64,000 bases of DNA from JBMOUD01 sp049319665 (GCF_049319665.1 NZ_JBMOUD010000013.1:70308-134307), one strand, 5' to 3'; shown: positions 33,657 through 42,965, counted from the first letter of the stretch. Made by a program: numbers and translations. The notes: generated by a model not told the origin, from the sequence alone.

Positions 33657-34334
33657 TTAGTGTTTCAACAATGTTGGTAACTGGTTTTGCAATTCTAGCA
33701 CGCAAGAATCCATATATTTTTCGGTAGTCTTCTTCACTAATGCATAGCCATTTTCCTGCCAGTCAGCAAGTTTAGCGACATCTGGTTTTGGTGAGCAACC
33801 TGCCATAATAAAGGAGGAGAACATATTGCCATCCTCAGGTTTTTTATAGAACTTCACCGTATAACGTAATTCATAGTTTGAATTTTCGGTAGAAAGGTCT
33901 TGGTATACTAATAACCATTTTGCCGCGACGATATTCAAATCATTTTTATACTGATATCCATTACCATTTTTCTGCAACCAATCAGCAATAACCAGTTTAG
34001 CTTTAGGTTTTAAATAGGCTTCGGTTGGTTCTGGAAGAGTATCAATATTGTTGCCCTTCAGAGTATCTTTGCTAAATGTTGATGCAGAGATCCCTCGTGC
34101 GAGAACTGATGCCAGTACGTTAATACCAACACCGACGCCAGTGTGGGCTGGTGTAACTTCACGCAGATGTAAATCAGCATATTGATTGTTATTTAACTCT
34201 GCCGAAACGAAGCCAGTATATAGAGCAACGCTGCTGCCATTTGCTGCAGTGATCTTATCTGTGTTGGGAGTTGTAGCACAAGCAGCTAACATTAACGTAC
34301 TAAAAGTCACTCCTAACCCTTTTAAAATATTCAT
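33657..34334 (-). CDS. Unrecognised lipoprotein
   Basis: A 225-residue protein with lipobox signal MNILKGLGVTFSTLMLAAC (Cys19). It should be anchored in the membrane facing the periplasm; the residue after Cys is Ala, which favours the outer membrane. It contains a small glycine-rich segment (TGVGVGINVLASVLARGIS) that could insert into a membrane, and four Cys in the mature part. I do not recognise a family. It starts about 280 bases downstream of the TonB receptor on the same strand, beyond that gene's putative terminator, so it probably has its own promoter. It is AT-rich relative to ugp. Confidence 0.7.
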   Translation of the reverse strand: MNILKGLGVTFSTLMLAACATTPNTDKITAANGSSVALYTGFVSAELNNNQYADLHLREVTPAHTGVGVGINVLASVLARGISASTFSKDTLKGNNIDTLPEPTEAYLKPKAKLVIADWLQKNGNGYQYKNDLNIVAAKWLLVYQDLSTENSNYELRYTVKFYKKPEDGNMFSSFIMAGCSPKPDVAKLADWQENGYALVKKTTEKYMDSCVLELQNQLPTLLKH

Positions 34335-34612
34335 GACAAACCTTTTCCTGCGTCTAGTTATTTCTATTTTATAATAAGTTTATTATTAATCCTGAAAGTT
34401 ACTTGGATTAATAAGCCGCAAGAATTTAGAGCAATACGCGAACTAAAATCAATCATTAAGTGAAATTATTAATTTCATAATAAGAAAAATCTTAAGATTA
34501 TTGGAAGGGGCTATATTTAATAATGGCGATGGAGGGAATAAAAGAATTTTATATTGAATAATGGCAGGAAATATTCCCTGCCATTAAATAGGCTGTGATT
34601 ACTACATCTGAC
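34335..34612. other. AT-rich interval between the TonB receptor and the lipoprotein
   Basis: This 278-base stretch carries the receptor's 3' hairpin (34560-34585) and should hold the lipoprotein promoter, which I cannot place among the many AT-rich hexamers. Nothing else is seen. Confidence 0.35.
34560..34585 (-). terminator. Terminator-like hairpin after the TonB receptor
   Basis: Stem AATGGCAGG / CCTGCCATT with an 8-base loop. On the minus strand ATTATTC follows, a weak T-tract. It is 28 bases downstream of the stop codon. Confidence 0.55.
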
Positions 34613-37003
34613 TTAGAAGTCGACATTCACCCCAAGCTGGAAGGTTCTTCCTGGCTCGGTGGCTAGTGCCTGATTGTAGGCATCTTGATTAGTGACGTTG
34701 GTTAAGTCACGGCTGCTCAGATAATCCCAATATTTCTTATCCATCACGTTATAGATACCACCGCTGATTTTAACCGTTGGCGTCACACGGACGTAAGCAG
34801 TCAAATCGACTAAACCATAACCCGGAATGCGGTCATAAGAGGTAGTTGAGTTAGCGATCGGTGCACCGGTATTGGAGTAGCTCTGGCGGTTAGTGGCCTG
34901 CTGTTGCTTACCTTTGACGAAGGTTGAGATCACCGCAGCGCCATAGCGTTTGCTTGGGGCATCCCAGGCCACGCCGATCACCGCTTTCATTGGCGCTACG
35001 CTATCAAGATCAATGTATTTATCACCGAGGTAACTCGACTTGGATTTACCTTGGTTATAGCCCAGTGCAAAGGAGGTGCTCAGCCCATCAACTTGTTTAA
35101 ACCAAGTACCGTAATTTACTTTAGCTGACATCTCGCCGCCGTAGATATAGGCTTTATCGCGGTTTTCTGCCTGATAAATCGTGTAGATGTTGCCAGGTAC
35201 GTTGGCAAACATCTGCGGGCTACCGCTGCGGGTATAGCGGGTATAAGCAATAAAGTTCTGATAGGCGGTATAGAATACGGAACCGCTGAAGGTGACGCCT
35301 TCCACCGCTTCGCCTTTCAAGCCTAACTCGAATGCATTGCTGGTTTCTGTCTGCAGATTAGTGTTACCAATCAATGCATATTGCTGTGTTCCCGCATAGC
35401 TTGATCCCAGGTTCCAGGAACCGTAAAGCTGGCTGGCATCTGGGAATTCTGCGCCGCGTTTATATTGTAAATACGCAGTCAGTTTTGGCGTGATGTCATA
35501 CAAGAAACTCAATGACGGTAAAACTTTGGTGTCACTGTTGGTTTTACCGTACAACGTCTCAACCGATGCTTCATTCAGTACCGCGCTACCGGCGCTAAGA
35601 TCGCCTAAATCGGTTGGTTTGGTATTTTGATAAATCGCACGTACTGCTGGGACGATAGAGAAAGCATGACCGCCAAGGTCAAAGGTCATGTCATCCTGCA
35701 CGAAACCACCGAGCGTATAACTTTTGCTGTTGGCTTCAGGTTGCATGATCACAGTGTAAATACTTGGCGCCGGATCTTGGGTAAACGGACGCTCGGTATC
35801 AGATTGTTTAGCGTTGATCCCGGCACTTAAGCGGTGAATACCGACTTCTTTCATCGCCTTGGTTTCAAAGCCGTACGTTTTTACGTTATAGCCAGAACCG
35901 ACCGTTTGCATGCTGGTTGGTGGGTCGTTTGGCATATAAGTATCATCTTGCGCTTCGGCATTTTGATAATAAAGTTTGGTATCCACTTCATCGAGCCAGT
36001 CGATATTATTTGGCGTCCAGGCATCAGACAGGCTGAAGCTCCAGCGTTTGGTATCACTCTTTTGCTGTGCCGTGCCAAGAATGCTAGAACCTTGATCATT
36101 CCACGCATCGTAATGGGAGTGGCTGGTTTTATCATAAACGTCGGCCGTGGCCGTGAATTTATGTTCATCGTTAGGCTGCCATATGCCGCTGGTCATCAAC
36201 GCGGTTGAATGCCAGTTCATCGGGTAAGCCTTAAGGCTATCGCTGTTATTACGCGTTTGTTGGCCATCACGGCGAGAAATAACCACGATGCCACGCAATG
36301 TTTGATCGCCACCTGCAGCAGTAATACCGTTATGCCAGCTATGGTCGGAGGAATCAAAATCGCTTTGATAACCGAAATAGGTATGTTTATTTGGGTTTAA
36401 ATATTGATCCGGTGATTTAGGCTCGAATGAAACGGAGCCACCAATGGCGCTGTTGGCATTATCTGCAGCAGTCGTGCCAGACTCGATATTAATAAGCCCG
36501 TACATATAAGGGTCAATATAATCGCGGCCAATACCGAAGGTGTTGAGCCCTGCACGGCTGACGTAGCTGCGGCCGGTTGCATTCGGCAATGGAATGCCGT
36601 CCACATCTAATCCGATACGGTTGCTTTCCATTCCACGAATGTTGTATCCGGTGTAACCACTTCTATCAAAGCCGCTTTTACCTACTGAGGAACCGGGGCT
36701 GGAGCCGGTTGCACTGATCAACGGCTGATAACGCATGATGCTGCCGAAGTCATTACCGCCGTTACGTTGCATATCAGAGGCGGTAATTTGCGTAGACGTT
36801 CCCGCTTTTTTTACCTGCTTAGGTGCAACGACAGTCATCACATCTTTGTTGTCATCACTGTTAGCTGCTGTGTGTGTTTGATTGCCCGGCGTCGTCGTAA
36901 CGGCCGTATTGTCTGCAGCAACGGCGCTGGTAATCGCACTTGATAAAAGACTGAGCAAAAATAGGGAATTAGCATGGCGTTTCCCCTGTTTTAAAATGAA
37001 CAT
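34613..37003 (-). CDS. TonB-dependent outer-membrane receptor, haem/haemoglobin type
   Basis: A 796-residue receptor. A signal peptide (about 1-29, ending AVAA) is followed by a TonB-box-like DVMTVVA and a plug domain (about 65-190, with SGYTGYNIRGMESNRIGLDVDGIPLPNA). The 22-strand barrel ends in a terminal aromatic (...FQLGVNVDF), as required for insertion. RSYVSRAGLNT, GTTAADNANSAIGGSV and the NTNLQTETSNAFELGLKG region resemble the haemoglobin/transferrin/lactoferrin receptor family. The ligand is not proven. A Fur-box-like site lies upstream. No hasA, hemP or ABC genes accompany it. Confidence 0.85.
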   Translation of the reverse strand: MFILKQGKRHANSLFLLSLLSSAITSAVAADNTAVTTTPGNQTHTAANSDDNKDVMTVVAPKQVKKAGTSTQITASDMQRNGGNDFGSIMRYQPLISATGSSPGSSVGKSGFDRSGYTGYNIRGMESNRIGLDVDGIPLPNATGRSYVSRAGLNTFGIGRDYIDPYMYGLINIESGTTAADNANSAIGGSVSFEPKSPDQYLNPNKHTYFGYQSDFDSSDHSWHNGITAAGGDQTLRGIVVISRRDGQQTRNNSDSLKAYPMNWHSTALMTSGIWQPNDEHKFTATADVYDKTSHSHYDAWNDQGSSILGTAQQKSDTKRWSFSLSDAWTPNNIDWLDEVDTKLYYQNAEAQDDTYMPNDPPTSMQTVGSGYNVKTYGFETKAMKEVGIHRLSAGINAKQSDTERPFTQDPAPSIYTVIMQPEANSKSYTLGGFVQDDMTFDLGGHAFSIVPAVRAIYQNTKPTDLGDLSAGSAVLNEASVETLYGKTNSDTKVLPSLSFLYDITPKLTAYLQYKRGAEFPDASQLYGSWNLGSSYAGTQQYALIGNTNLQTETSNAFELGLKGEAVEGVTFSGSVFYTAYQNFIAYTRYTRSGSPQMFANVPGNIYTIYQAENRDKAYIYGGEMSAKVNYGTWFKQVDGLSTSFALGYNQGKSKSSYLGDKYIDLDSVAPMKAVIGVAWDAPSKRYGAAVISTFVKGKQQQATNRQSYSNTGAPIANSTTSYDRIPGYGLVDLTAYVRVTPTVKISGGIYNVMDKKYWDYLSSRDLTNVTNQDAYNQALATEPGRTFQLGVNVDF

Positions 37004-37373
37004 AATAAACCTCAGAAAGATTATGGTTTTTTATTTTTTATGCTCATACATTGCAAAGTTAAAGAAATAGCCTGTTATCTTTCAGGCTTATTTAAATATT
37101 GTAATGATTCTTATTACGGTAAATTTCGGAGGGCATTCTTACGCAAAACATATTCTTTGTATAGAGATAAATGGTATCTGAAATGAATTTTTATACTTTA
37201 TGACGTAAAAAATACATATATAAAATATGAGGTTAAATAACCTTGTTATTTATCCTGATAAAGAAGTAGTGAATTTTACAGAGGATTTGCCTGTTATTTA
37301 TACTATCAAGGCAACACCTTTCTTTTGATATAAGAAAGGTGTTTGAGTGGAGGCGATCGCGTAGTTGAGATAC
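37004..37373. other. Intergenic region upstream of the TonB receptor
   Basis: A 370-base AT-rich gap. It contains the Fur-box-like site at 37100-37118 and a 12-bp perfect hairpin AACACCTTTCTT / AAGAAAGGTGTT (37313-37324, 37332-37343) that stands just after the yhhA-like gene on the minus strand and probably ends its transcript. I see no further gene. Confidence 0.55.
37100..37118 (-). promoter_or_regulatory. Fur-box-like site upstream of the TonB receptor
   Basis: The minus-strand 19-mer CGTAATAAGAATCATTACA matches the Fur consensus GATAATGATAATCATTATC at 13 of 19 positions, including AATCATTA without mismatch. It lies about 100 bases before the start codon. It would repress the receptor in iron-replete cells. 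Confidence 0.6.
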
Positions 37374-37706
37374 TTACTGTAATCGTTGCTGCAGCTGTTG
37401 GTTATTTTGATTGAGCTGCTGAATTTGTAAGCGTTGCTGATCACTTTGTATTTGAGAGCGAAGCTGCAACTGCTGTTGTTGAATGCTGCTATTGAGGTCT
37501 TGCTGTAGTTTACGTTGTTGCATTTGCTGGTTGATTTGCTGTTGCTGTTGCATCCGTTCTTGCGATGGGTTGCTTAACAGTTGTTGTGTTTGGTTGGGTA
37601 TTTGAACATTTGCCAATGTAGCATGTGCGGCGAGCAACAGCGGTACCGCGAGGAGCAAACGGCAAGATAAGAGTCTATGTGAACGTTGTGTATGAGTATT
37701 CTTCAT
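37374..37706 (-). CDS. Gln-rich exported protein, YhhA/DUF2756-like
   Basis: A 110-residue protein with a signal peptide (MKNTHTQRSHRLLSCRLLLAVPLLLAAHATLA) and a mature part almost wholly of Gln, Leu, Asn and Arg (QERMQQQQQINQQMQQRKLQQ). A helical, possibly coiled-coil structure is expected. E. coli YhhA, beside ugpQ, has the same design (PSQQRMQTQMQTQQIQQ), so this is probably its orthologue, though shorter (146 in E. coli). Low complexity makes the family call uncertain. Function unknown. Confidence 0.72.
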   Translation of the reverse strand: MKNTHTQRSHRLLSCRLLLAVPLLLAAHATLANVQIPNQTQQLLSNPSQERMQQQQQINQQMQQRKLQQDLNSSIQQQQLQLRSQIQSDQQRLQIQQLNQNNQQLQQRLQ

Positions 37707-37931
37707 TTAGCTACACTCCATTGGGTTCAATGATGTTCAGTTATGCTAATTAGTTTAGGCAATATTACAGTGAAATGTATTGAACGTTGCAGCATCTGCA
37801 AAAGTCAGTCGATAATCGGATTTTTCCTTGGGTGATTAAAAATCACACTGACGTCAACCATCTTCACCATTCTATCAATACCGACTTCCGCTACAATGCT
37901 GCATCTTTTCTCTTTTCCGAGCGACACTCAC

Positions 37932-38831
37932 GTGCCTTTACTTATCATTACCACCATCTTGTGGGCCTTCTCCTTTAGCCTGATTGGTGTTTATCTGGCA
38001 GGCCAGGTCGATAGCGTTTTTTCAGTGTTAATCCGCCTGGCGCTAGCGGCACTTGTCTTTCTGCCATTCTTACGCTGGAAAGGTTATCCCTTAAAAACCC
38101 TGCTGATGTATATGGCCGTTGGTGCGATGCAGCTTGGTGTGATGTATCTGATAAGTTTTGAAGCTTATCTGTACTTATCAGTGCCAGAATTCTTGCTGTT
38201 CACAGTCATGACGCCGCTGTATGTCACACTCATTTATGACCTGATCAGTGGACGAGGCATCCGTATAGGATATGCATTGAGCGCCTTGCTAGCGGTCGCC
38301 GGGGCGGCGATTATTCGCTATGACCATATCAGCGAGCATTTCATCATCGGATTACTGTTGGTACAGGCCGCCAATATCTGTTTTGCCATTGGACAGGTAG
38401 GTTATAAGCGCCTGATGGAAACGCATCCGATGCCGCAACATACGGCATTCTCTTGGTTTTATATTGGCGCGTTGCTGTGTGCCGTGGTGGCGTGGTTCTT
38501 GTGGGGCAATCCGCAGAAGTTACCGACCACTCATCTGCAATGGGGCATTTTAATCTGGCTGGGCGTCGGGGCTTCTGCATTAGGCTACTTCATGTGGAAC
38601 TATGGCGCGACGCAGGTTGATGCCGGTACTTTGGGTATTATGAATAACTTCCATGTTCCGGCGGGGTTATTAGTCAATTTGGCAATTTGGCAACAACAAC
38701 CCCATTGGCCAAGCTTTATTCTTGGGGCCGCAGTGATAATGGGCTCACTGTGGGTGCACCGGCGTTGGGTCGTGCCGCGTCGCGAACAAACGGCAGATGA
38801 TCGCACGCGTGTTGGCGGGCGGAGCGAATAA
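37932..38831 (+). CDS. yigM: Biotin transporter YigM (DMT superfamily)
   Basis: A 299-residue membrane protein with ten spans. E. coli YigM has been shown to be a biotin importer. The E. coli start MALLIITTILWAFSFS aligns with the GTG at 37932 (VPLLIITTILWAFSFS), so I chose this; the frame also offers an ATG at 37896. The C-terminal tail (EQTADDRTRVGGRSE) overlaps the end of metR by 116 bases on the opposite strand. The yigM-metR-metE order is as in E. coli. Confidence 0.88.
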   Translation: MPLLIITTILWAFSFSLIGVYLAGQVDSVFSVLIRLALAALVFLPFLRWKGYPLKTLLMYMAVGAMQLGVMYLISFEAYLYLSVPEFLLFTVMTPLYVTLIYDLISGRGIRIGYALSALLAVAGAAIIRYDHISEHFIIGLLLVQAANICFAIGQVGYKRLMETHPMPQHTAFSWFYIGALLCAVVAWFLWGNPQKLPTTHLQWGILIWLGVGASALGYFMWNYGATQVDAGTLGIMNNFHVPAGLLVNLAIWQQQPHWPSFILGAAVIMGSLWVHRRWVVPRREQTADDRTRVGGRSE

Positions 38832-39672
38832 ATGCCTCAGTAACCGGTTGACGCTGCTCACCATCGCGTACGGCAGCGTACAACCGACTCCACAATCCCT
38901 CACCCAAGGTTTTGGTTACGACCAAACCCTGTTTCTCAAAGCTTTCTACGACCCAATGCGGTAAGGCCGCAATCCCCATCCGCGCAGAGACCATCTGAAT
39001 TAGCAGAAGTGTGTTATCCACATTTTTCATCACCGGACTAATGCCCGCCGGTTGCAGGAAGTGCCGCCAGATATCCAAACGCTGGCGCTGTACCGGGTAA
39101 ATCATCAGTGTTTCAGCACTCAAATCTTCTGGCGTAATAATGGCGTTATTCGCCAATGGATGATCCGGTGCTAGCACCAAGCGCACTTCAAAATCAAACA
39201 TCGGTGAATAGTGTAATCCGCTGCGTGGCAGGATGTCGGAGGTTAACACGACATCCAATTCACCTTGCTGTAGTTCCGGCTGTGGATCAAAAGTCACGCC
39301 GGATTTGAAGTCCATCAACACCTGTGGCCAGTTCTGACGGAAGTTATCGAGCGCTGGGGTGAGCCATTGAATACAACTGTGACATTCGATGGCAATACGC
39401 AGCGAAGCCTGATGCGGTTCATGGCAGGCTTGCAGCGCCTGTTGAATCTGTGGCAGCACCTGTTCTGCCAGATTCAGCATAATTTCCCCTTGCGGTGTAA
39501 AGCGCAGAGGCTGGCTTTTACGTACAAATAGCCTGAAACCCAGACGCTGCTCAAGGTCGCTAAACTGATGCGACAAGGCCGATTGGGTTTGATGCAGCTG
39601 AGATGCCGCCGCCGCCAATGAGCCAGTATTACGCAGAGCTTGCAGCGTCCGCAGGTGTTTCAGTTCGATCAT
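38716..39672 (-). CDS. metR: Transcriptional activator MetR
   Basis: A 318-residue LysR-type regulator (E. coli 317). It activates metE and related genes with homocysteine as coeffector. Helix-turn-helix: GSLAAAASQLHQTQSALSHQFSDLEQRLGFRLF (about 17-49). The middle (IAIECHSCIQWLTPAL) is nearly identical to E. coli. It is divergent from metE with 104 bases between, where MetJ boxes are present. Its 3' end overlaps yigM convergently. Confidence 0.96.
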   Translation of the reverse strand: MIELKHLRTLQALRNTGSLAAAASQLHQTQSALSHQFSDLEQRLGFRLFVRKSQPLRFTPQGEIMLNLAEQVLPQIQQALQACHEPHQASLRIAIECHSCIQWLTPALDNFRQNWPQVLMDFKSGVTFDPQPELQQGELDVVLTSDILPRSGLHYSPMFDFEVRLVLAPDHPLANNAIITPEDLSAETLMIYPVQRQRLDIWRHFLQPAGISPVMKNVDNTLLLIQMVSARMGIAALPHWVVESFEKQGLVVTKTLGEGLWSRLYAAVRDGEQRQPVTEAFIRSARQHACDHLPFVRDAARPNAGAPTVSPLSLRPQE

Positions 39673-39743
39673 GAGAGTCCTTCACTTTTACATGAAAATT
39701 TTGCGCTTGTGGGATATACAGTACCTGCGGATTATGGATGTGT

Positions 39744-39759
39744 AAACATCTGGACGTCT
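39744..39759. promoter_or_regulatory. MetJ operator in the metR-metE interval
   Basis: Two tandem octamers AAACATCT and GGACGTCT match the met box AGACGTCT at 6 and 7 of 8 positions, just 18 bases before the metE start. A third weaker unit GGATGTGT precedes them. MetJ with SAM would repress metE and metR. Confidence 0.7.
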
Positions 39760-39776
39760 AAATGGAGATTTAAAAG

Positions 39777-42053
39777 ATGGCGATACTGAATCACACCCTA
39801 GGTTTTCCGCGCGTTGGTTTGCGTCGTGAACTTAAAAAAGCACAAGAAAGCTACTGGGCGGGTAACTCTACTCAAGAAGAATTATTGGCGACAGGCCGCG
39901 AACTGCGCGCCCGTCACTGGAAACAGCAACAGGATGCTGGCGTTGATTTAGTTCCGGTTGGCGACTTTGCGTGGTACGACCATGTACTGACGACTAGCCT
40001 GCTGCTGGGTAACGTTCCAGCTCGCCATCAAAATGCTGACGGTTCTGTTGACCTTGATACCCTGTTCCGTCTGGGCCGTGGCCGTGCGCCAACCGGTAAA
40101 CCAGCCGCAGCGGCGGAAATGACCAAATGGTTCAATACTAATTACCACTACATGGTGCCAGAGTTTGTTAAAGGTCAACGTTTCAAACTGACGTGGACTC
40201 AGTTGCTGGATGAAGTAGACGAAGCGCTAGCACTGGGGCACAACATCAAGCCGGTGCTCCTTGGCCCACTAACATATCTGTGGCTGGGTAAAGTGAAAGG
40301 TGAGCAATTTGACCGCCTGTCACTGGTGAATGACATTTTGCCTGTTTATCAGCAAGTTTTGGCTGAGCTTGCCAAACGTGGTATCGAGTGGGTACAAATC
40401 GATGAACCGGCTCTGGTGTTGGAACTGCCACAGGAATGGTTGGAGGCTTATAAGCCTGCTTATAAGCAGCTGCAAGGAAGCGTGAAACTACTGTTGACCA
40501 CATATTTCGATAGCATCGGCCATAACCTGGACACTATTCGTCAGTTACCCGTTCAAGGCCTGCACATTGATGCGGTAGCGGGTCGTGATGACCTGGCTGC
40601 GGTGGCTGACAAATTGCCAAAAGCGTGGCTATTGTCTCTGGGAGTGATCAACGGTCGTAACGTGTGGCGTGCGGACTTGAGCAGCTGGTTCGAGCGTCTG
40701 CAACCTTTGGTTGCTGGCCGTAATGTTTGGCTGGGTAGTTCTTGCTCGCTATTGCATAGCCCAATCGACCTGAGTGTTGAAAGCCGGCTGGATGATGAAG
40801 TGAAAAGCTGGTTCGCTTTTGGTCTGCAGAAATGTGCCGAGCTGTCCTTGCTGACTTCCGCCCTGAACGATCCGCAGCAAGCCGCGCTGGATAAACTGGC
40901 TGAGTACAGCGCGCCAATTCGCGCTCGTCGCCATTCGAAGCGCGTTAACAACGATGCTGTTACCAAACGCGTTGCGGCCATCACGGCTGCTGATATCGAA
41001 CGTCCAAATGTTTACACCAAGCGTGCACAAGCACAGCGCGCGCGCTTCAAGCTGCCAGATTGGCCGACCACGACGATTGGTTCATTCCCGCAAACTACTG
41101 AAATCCGTGGCCTGCGTCTGGACTTCAAACAAGGCCGCTTAGATAGCACCAATTATCGCACCGGTATCAGCGAACACATCAAGCAGGCGATTAAAGAGCA
41201 AGAGCGTCTGGATATCGACGTGTTGGTTCACGGCGAAGCCGAGCGTAACGACATGGTGGAATACTTCGGCGAACATTTGGACGGTTTTGTCTTCACGCAA
41301 AACGGCTGGGTGCAGAGTTACGGTTCACGCTGTGTAAAACCACCGGTCATCATCGGTGATGTTAGCCGTCCGGAAGCAATTACCGTTGAGTGGGCTAAAT
41401 ACGCCCAATCTCTGACTGAACGACCAGTTAAGGGTATGTTGACGGGCCCACTTACCATTTTATGCTGGTCCTTCCCGCGTGAAGATGTGACACGTGAAAC
41501 CATTGCCAAGCAAATCGGTTTGGCGCTGCGTGATGAAGTTGAAGATCTGCAAAAAGCGGGTATTGGCATTATCCAGATTGACGAACCAGCGCTGCGAGAA
41601 GGTTTACCTCTGCGCCGCTCTGAGTGGGCTGCCTATCTGCGTTGGGCTGTTGATGCATTCAAACTCAATGCTGCCATCGCGAAAGACGATACCCAGATCC
41701 ACACGCATATGTGTTACTGCGAATTTAATGACATCATGGACTCCATCGCAGCACTCGATGCTGATGTGATCACTATCGAAACATCACGCTCAGATATGGA
41801 CCTGTTGGATTCCTTTAAAGAGTTCGAATACCCGAATGAAATCGGCCCTGGCGTATACGATATTCACTCACCAAACGTACCAAGCGTCGAGTGGATCGAA
41901 GACCTGTTGCGTAAAGCTGCCGACAGCATTCCCGCTGAACGTCTATGGGTTAACCCAGACTGTGGCCTGAAAACGCGTGGCTGGACTGAAACTCGTGAAG
42001 CCTTGGCTAACATGGTCACGGCAGCGAAAAACTTGCGAGCCGCTAAAGCTTAA
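39777..42053 (+). CDS. metE: Cobalamin-independent methionine synthase MetE
   Basis: A 758-residue zinc enzyme that transfers methyl from 5-methyltetrahydropteroyl-triglutamate to homocysteine, the last step of methionine synthesis. Two homologous barrels are present; the C-terminal one carries the zinc ligands His and Cys in THMCYC and Cys in NPDCGLKTRG. E. coli MetE has 753 residues. The N-terminus (ILNHTLGFPRVGLRRELKKAQE) is highly conserved. Regulated by MetR and MetJ; followed by a terminator. Confidence 0.98.
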   Translation: MAILNHTLGFPRVGLRRELKKAQESYWAGNSTQEELLATGRELRARHWKQQQDAGVDLVPVGDFAWYDHVLTTSLLLGNVPARHQNADGSVDLDTLFRLGRGRAPTGKPAAAAEMTKWFNTNYHYMVPEFVKGQRFKLTWTQLLDEVDEALALGHNIKPVLLGPLTYLWLGKVKGEQFDRLSLVNDILPVYQQVLAELAKRGIEWVQIDEPALVLELPQEWLEAYKPAYKQLQGSVKLLLTTYFDSIGHNLDTIRQLPVQGLHIDAVAGRDDLAAVADKLPKAWLLSLGVINGRNVWRADLSSWFERLQPLVAGRNVWLGSSCSLLHSPIDLSVESRLDDEVKSWFAFGLQKCAELSLLTSALNDPQQAALDKLAEYSAPIRARRHSKRVNNDAVTKRVAAITAADIERPNVYTKRAQAQRARFKLPDWPTTTIGSFPQTTEIRGLRLDFKQGRLDSTNYRTGISEHIKQAIKEQERLDIDVLVHGEAERNDMVEYFGEHLDGFVFTQNGWVQSYGSRCVKPPVIIGDVSRPEAITVEWAKYAQSLTERPVKGMLTGPLTILCWSFPREDVTRETIAKQIGLALRDEVEDLQKAGIGIIQIDEPALREGLPLRRSEWAAYLRWAVDAFKLNAAIAKDDTQIHTHMCYCEFNDIMDSIAALDADVITIETSRSDMDLLDSFKEFEYPNEIGPGVYDIHSPNVPSVEWIEDLLRKAADSIPAERLWVNPDCGLKTRGWTETREALANMVTAAKNLRAAKA

Positions 42054-42083
42054 TCGTCAGCGATCATGGTTGGTTATGGTGAG

Positions 42084-42113
42084 AAAAAAGAGCGCATTAG
42101 CGCTCTTTTTTAT
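42084..42113. terminator. Bidirectional terminator between metE and the hydrolase
   Basis: Stem GAGCGC / GCGCTC with ATTA loop, flanked by AAAAAA on the left and TTTTTTAT on the right. It can serve metE on plus and the convergent hydrolase on minus. Confidence 0.9.
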
Positions 42114-42137
42114 GCTGATCTGATATTTAGCTTGGGG

Positions 42138-42965
42138 TTATTTCACACCATATTTGGCAAACCAATCTAACATTCGTTGCCAGCCATCGGCGGCAGCTTC
42201 TGGGTGATAAGTTGGACGGTAATCGGCATTAAACGCGTGATCGGCTTCTGGGTAGACCACGATTTCTGCATCAGCGTTTGCCGCACGGATTGCCTGGCGC
42301 ATTTTCTCAATGCTCTCTTGCGAAATACTATTATCCTTACCACCGTACAAACCCAGCACCGGTGCGCTTAAATCTTTTGCCTCATCGACAGGATAGCTTG
42401 GATTGGTGAGGGTTTTATCCCCAACCAGTTTTCCATACCACGCCACTGCGGCTTTCAACTGCGGATTATGAGCGGCATATAACCACGTTATTCGTCCACC
42501 CCAGCAGAAACCAGTAATTGCCAGTTTTGAAGCATCGCCACCATTTTGGCAGGCCCAATGGGCGGCGTGATCAAGGTCAGAGAGGACTTGGTTATCCGGG
42601 ACTTTGCTGACCAGTTTGCTGAATAACTCGCCGATATCTGTATATTGACTCGGATCGCCTTGGCGGAAATACAGCTCAGGCGCGATGGCAAGGTAGCCTT
42701 GCTTTGCCAAGCGGCGGCAGATATCACGAATATGTTCGTGAACGCCAAATATCTCTTGTACAACCAATACCACCGGCAGTTTTCCCGTATATTTTTGCGG
42801 GCGAGCAAGGTAAGCCGGTAGCTCTTTCCCTAAAGAAGGGATCGTGGTTTCACCTGCGTGAAGACCTTCGGTATCGGTGTGAATAGTGGTACCTGCAACA
42901 GGGGTAACGGCAGGGGAGAAAGTAGGTGTTGTTGGTTTTATTTCAACGTTATTTTCGGTTGTCAT
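42138..42965 (-). CDS. Dienelactone hydrolase family protein (YsgA-like)
   Basis: A 275-residue alpha/beta hydrolase. The nucleophile elbow is GFCWGGR (catalytic Cys); Asp and His follow in YGGKDNSIS and DHAFNADYRPTYH. It is the orthologue of E. coli YsgA, also next to udp; the substrate is unknown. The start ATG at 42965 has a GGAG Shine-Dalgarno; an upstream ATG at 43013 would add 16 residues with no similarity. Confidence 0.88.
   Translation of the reverse strand: MTTENNVEIKPTTPTFSPAVTPVAGTTIHTDTEGLHAGETTIPSLGKELPAYLARPQKYTGKLPVVLVVQEIFGVHEHIRDICRRLAKQGYLAIAPELYFRQGDPSQYTDIGELFSKLVSKVPDNQVLSDLDHAAHWACQNGGDASKLAITGFCWGGRITWLYAAHNPQLKAAVAWYGKLVGDKTLTNPSYPVDEAKDLSAPVLGLYGGKDNSISQESIEKMRQAIRAANADAEIVVYPEADHAFNADYRPTYHPEAAADGWQRMLDWFAKYGVK

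Noticed and set aside
37787..37978. 63-codon frame overlapping the yigM start.
   Set aside because: It lacks a Shine-Dalgarno and overlaps the yigM N-terminus in another frame.
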